This document shows positions 61,623-64,000 of a DNA stretch of 64,000 nt, one piece after another. A program made the translations under genes and the position numbers. The stretch is from an uncultured Clostridia bacterium. GTDB lineage: Bacteria; Bacillota; Clostridia; TANB77; UBA1234. The notes under the pieces were generated by a model. The model had not been told where the DNA came from. It ran no database searches and saw only the letters and a list, made by a program, of their open reading frames with translations. The stretch covers positions 62,001 through 126,000 of the forward strand of contig CAKPAA010000002.1 in assembly GCA_934132775.1 (NCBI GenBank), in the 5' to 3' direction. Within the stretch, counting starts at the first letter, position 1, and each line of letters opens with the position of its first letter.

Positions 61623-63281
61623 TTAAAAATTATTTTCAAATTTCAAATATGGTGTAGCCTCACGTTCTTTTATTCCCCAAACATCAAAGCTCCAATTTGC
61701 AAATGTTGCACGATACTTCATTTCCTCTGATGTCTTGTCTTCAAAGTTCAAGCCAGTTGTGCTTGGCAATGTTGTTCCAACTCCATATAAAACTTCACCT
61801 GGGGCAAGATTTTTCTCCCAGAACACATTTATTACTGAACAAGGTGATTGAATTGATACATTTGATGAACCAACACAGCCACCAGCTGTTGAAACTTTAT
61901 TTAATATATCAACTGTTGTATACAAAGCTTCTAGCTCTAATGTTGCCTTATCTGATGTGCTTATATATCCAACTAAGCCACCCATATCAGCTTCACCTTT
62001 GGCAATAGTTCCAACTGAATATGAATTCATCAAGCTTAATTTATTATTTGATAAAATTTCAATTTTTCCAACTAAGCCACCTAAATAATCAACGCCTGAT
62101 ATACTTGCATTAGCAACACACTCGTGCATATATGTCGTGCTACTTGCTGAAATTATTCCAGCAAATCCACCAACTGAATTTACACCAACCATACTTCCAA
62201 CTTGTGCATAACACTCTTGCAATGTTCCTGAACTATACTTACCAACAAATCCACCAATTTCTTCTCTTCCATCTACATTTTCAAGTACAACCTTACAATT
62301 TGAAACTGTACCTTGATTAAATGCCCCAAACAAACCACCAACAAATGACTGACCAGCAACATTAGCAAAAACAGCTGGTTTTTCATCATCTGGCAATCTC
62401 TCTTCTCTGTCTGTTAAAACTCTTGGAGTTACAATTACTCTTGTGGCATTACCAGCCATTGTTCCAGCTAGAGCACCTGTATAATTTTCACCAACAACAC
62501 TAACATTTTCAAAAGTCAAATTCATTATGCTGGCCTCTGCTGTAACTTTTCCAAATAGTCCAACATATTGTTCATTTGGTCTATTTACTCTAAAATTACT
62601 GATAGTGTAGCCTCTTCCATCTAACTTTCCTCTAAACTCTTCAACTGGTCTCCATCCCTCTCCTGCTGAATATGCTGACATATCAATATTTCCGGCAAGC
62701 TTAAAATTAGCTGTTGGGTATGATCTTAGCATTTCCATATCTTCCGCTGTTTTTATAATAATTGTGTTTCTTGATGGTATAAGCTCACCATTTTCTATTG
62801 CAAGTAAATCATCTATTGAATGATAAACTCCTCTTTTATACTTTATACCAACGACATTTACTACATCATAAGTATCATAATTTACAAAATATTGTTCATT
62901 TGTAAGATTCAATGCCGTTGTCATATCAGCAAAATCTTCTGGATTTAACAAATAATATCCATATCTGTATTCCTCTATAACGCCATTTATATTTAATGTT
63001 TGAGGTGAATCTTGCAAACTTGTACCAGGGAGAACCGTGTTTGGATCCTCTTTTGCTTCTGTTGCTTTATTTCTTACATAGTTTCTTACATTTTGTATAT
63101 CCTTAGTTATATTTGCTCTTCTTATTTCGTCTACATTTGTTAAATTTCTAATAAAAACTAACAAAAGTAAAGCCACAACTAAAACCACACAAAATATAAT
63201 CAAAGATCTTAATGCTTCCTTTCTCCTATCTACTACTAATGTTTCCGTGTCCTTTTTAAAAACATCTTTTAAAAATCCCAT
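61623..63281 (-). CDS. GLUG-repeat surface protein with pilin-like N-terminal domain (first of three)
   Basis: 552 aa. A basic cytoplasmic tail and one membrane helix (about 26-48) precede IQNVRNYVRNK and YRYGYYLLNPEDFADM, blocks shared with the next two genes. From about 190 the protein has GLUG repeats (YVGLFGKV, IGGFVGKYSSG, VGGFAGII, LGGLVGKI, MGGLVGYI), a beta-solenoid found in bacterial adhesins and IgA-protease-like proteins. The ATG at 63281 was chosen because AAGGGG lies 7 bases upstream. It is probably an external adhesin with helper proteins encoded by the following genes. Confidence 0.8.
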   Translation of the reverse strand: MGFLKDVFKKDTETLVVDRRKEALRSLIIFCVVLVVALLLLVFIRNLTNVDEIRRANITKDIQNVRNYVRNKATEAKEDPNTVLPGTSLQDSPQTLNINGVIEEYRYGYYLLNPEDFADMTTALNLTNEQYFVNYDTYDVVNVVGIKYKRGVYHSIDDLLAIENGELIPSRNTIIIKTAEDMEMLRSYPTANFKLAGNIDMSAYSAGEGWRPVEEFRGKLDGRGYTISNFRVNRPNEQYVGLFGKVTAEASIMNLTFENVSVVGENYTGALAGTMAGNATRVIVTPRVLTDREERLPDDEKPAVFANVAGQSFVGGLFGAFNQGTVSNCKVVLENVDGREEIGGFVGKYSSGTLQECYAQVGSMVGVNSVGGFAGIISASSTTYMHECVANASISGVDYLGGLVGKIEILSNNKLSLMNSYSVGTIAKGEADMGGLVGYISTSDKATLELEALYTTVDILNKVSTAGGCVGSSNVSIQSPCSVINVFWEKNLAPGEVLYGVGTTLPSTTGLNFEDKTSEEMKYRATFANWSFDVWGIKEREATPYLKFENNF

Positions 63282-63359
63282 CTTCATTCCCCTTCCAAGA
63301 ATTTATAATCAACCTTATAAATAGCTTACTATTATTGAGTTTTGTTGTCAAGAATAAAA

Positions 63360-64000
63360 CTATCTCTTAATCTTATTAGTTGTCGTCTTTTCAAACTCTT
63401 TTTCTCTTATTTCAACAGTCGTTATATGTTTATAAACAGGTAATTCTTTTGTAACTTGTGAAATGTCTTTTTTCAACGTTTCTTCTATATTTTCAGTTTC
63501 AAGCTCTTTTACTTTTTCTTTATTTAAAAACACTTCCGCTTTTAAAGATAAGTCTTGTCCAATATCATTCTTTTCTGAACGTACCACAACTTCTGAAACA
63601 TATGGAATTCTTAAAATATAACTTTCAATTTCTTCCGGATAAATGTTCTTTCCATTATTTAAGACAATAACATTCTTCTTTCTTCCGTTTATAATCAATT
63701 GTCCCTCTTCATTAAATCTTCCATAATCTTCTGTGTTAAACCAGCCATCTTTCAACACTTTTTCAGTTCTTTCTCTATCCTTATAGTATCCAAGCATTAC
63801 GACATCACCTTTTACGCAAATCTCGCCGTCCCCGTCAGCATTAACATTTTCGAACTTTATTTGGCAACAAGGTAGCACAACACCAACAGTAGCGGGATTA
63901 TTAAAATCATCCATATTCGCACTTACTAATGGGGAACATTCTGTTATTCCATATCCATTTATCAAATCAATGCCTATATCATCAAAAAACTTTCCAATAT
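63360..64000 (-). CDS. AMP-forming acyl-CoA synthetase, C-terminal part (runs off right edge)
   Basis: The frame is open from the window edge (first residues IGKFFDDIGIDLINGYG) to the stop at 63360; the start is outside. It contains YGITECSPLVS (ANL motif with Thr-Glu), GEICVKGDVVMLGYYKD, DGWFNTEDYGRF and the C-terminal lysine region ETTTNKIKR-like TTTNKIKR. This fits long-chain fatty acid-CoA ligases or related ANL enzymes that activate carboxylates with ATP. The substrate cannot be told from this part. Confidence 0.9.
   Translation of the reverse strand, partial: IGKFFDDIGIDLINGYGITECSPLVSANMDDFNNPATVGVVLPCCQIKFENVNADGDGEICVKGDVVMLGYYKDRERTEKVLKDGWFNTEDYGRFNEEGQLIINGRKKNVIVLNNGKNIYPEEIESYILRIPYVSEVVVRSEKNDIGQDLSLKAEVFLNKEKVKELETENIEETLKKDISQVTKELPVYKHITTVEIREKEFEKTTTNKIKR

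Overview
The window is AT-rich DNA from a low-GC Gram-positive, endospore-forming member of the Clostridia. The supporting genes are spoVT, a SpoIIQ-type M23 protein behind a sigma-F/G-like promoter, a SpoVB/MurJ-type flippase next to hup and rqcP, SLH-anchored surface proteins, Firmicutes-type dnaE, rpoB and rpoC, and sepF plus divIVA. No species can be named from sequence alone. Almost every gene is on the minus strand; the plus-strand genes are a DUF3800 gene, one orphan gene, a broken S-layer fragment, a papain-like hydrolase and a YgjP-type protease. 

Layout. 1-6.2 kb: a truncated Q/E-rich protein, dnaE, the spoIIQ-like gene and a TPM-domain protein. 6.4-13.2 kb is the accessory region: two orphan genes of visibly higher GC (6646-7062 and 12743-13174), each alone between a near-consensus promoter and a terminator, enclose a four-gene operon (MoxR-like AAA+ ATPase, VWA-like protein, two unknown proteins), a divergent DUF3800 gene, a structured small RNA convergent with it, and tRNA-Leu(UAG). 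13.2-22 kb: a Ca2+-type P-type ATPase and an S-layer locus with two SLH proteins and an inverted 5'-truncated S-layer module. 22-30 kb: HIT protein, a short AlaRS, a split TSUP transporter with a tiny coupled protein, rarA, ruvA, a cyclophilin lipoprotein, divIVA and sepF. 30-39.6 kb: HlyD-like adaptor, miaA, mutL, a DUF692 (MNIO) enzyme and mutS in one tight run, then two unlinked genes. 39.6-47.3 kb: rpoC and rpoB behind a long structured leader. 47.4-64 kb: GH18-SLH protein, YgjP-type protease, rqcP, hup, flippase, spoVT, a KAP NTPase coupled to comF, an SLH protein, frameshifted recD2, three related pilin-like membrane proteins, and a truncated acyl-CoA synthetase. 

Most interesting points: (1) the DUF3800 gene with its own small structured RNA beside a MoxR/VWA operon; (2) a pseudoknotted leader upstream of rpoBC; (3) an MNIO enzyme gene between mutS and mutL; (4) the inverted promoterless S-layer module and the candidate pseudoknot in the S-layer mRNA leader; (5) three adjacent paralogous pilin-like proteins, one carrying a GLUG domain. 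No CRISPR array, insertion sequence, integrase or rRNA was seen.
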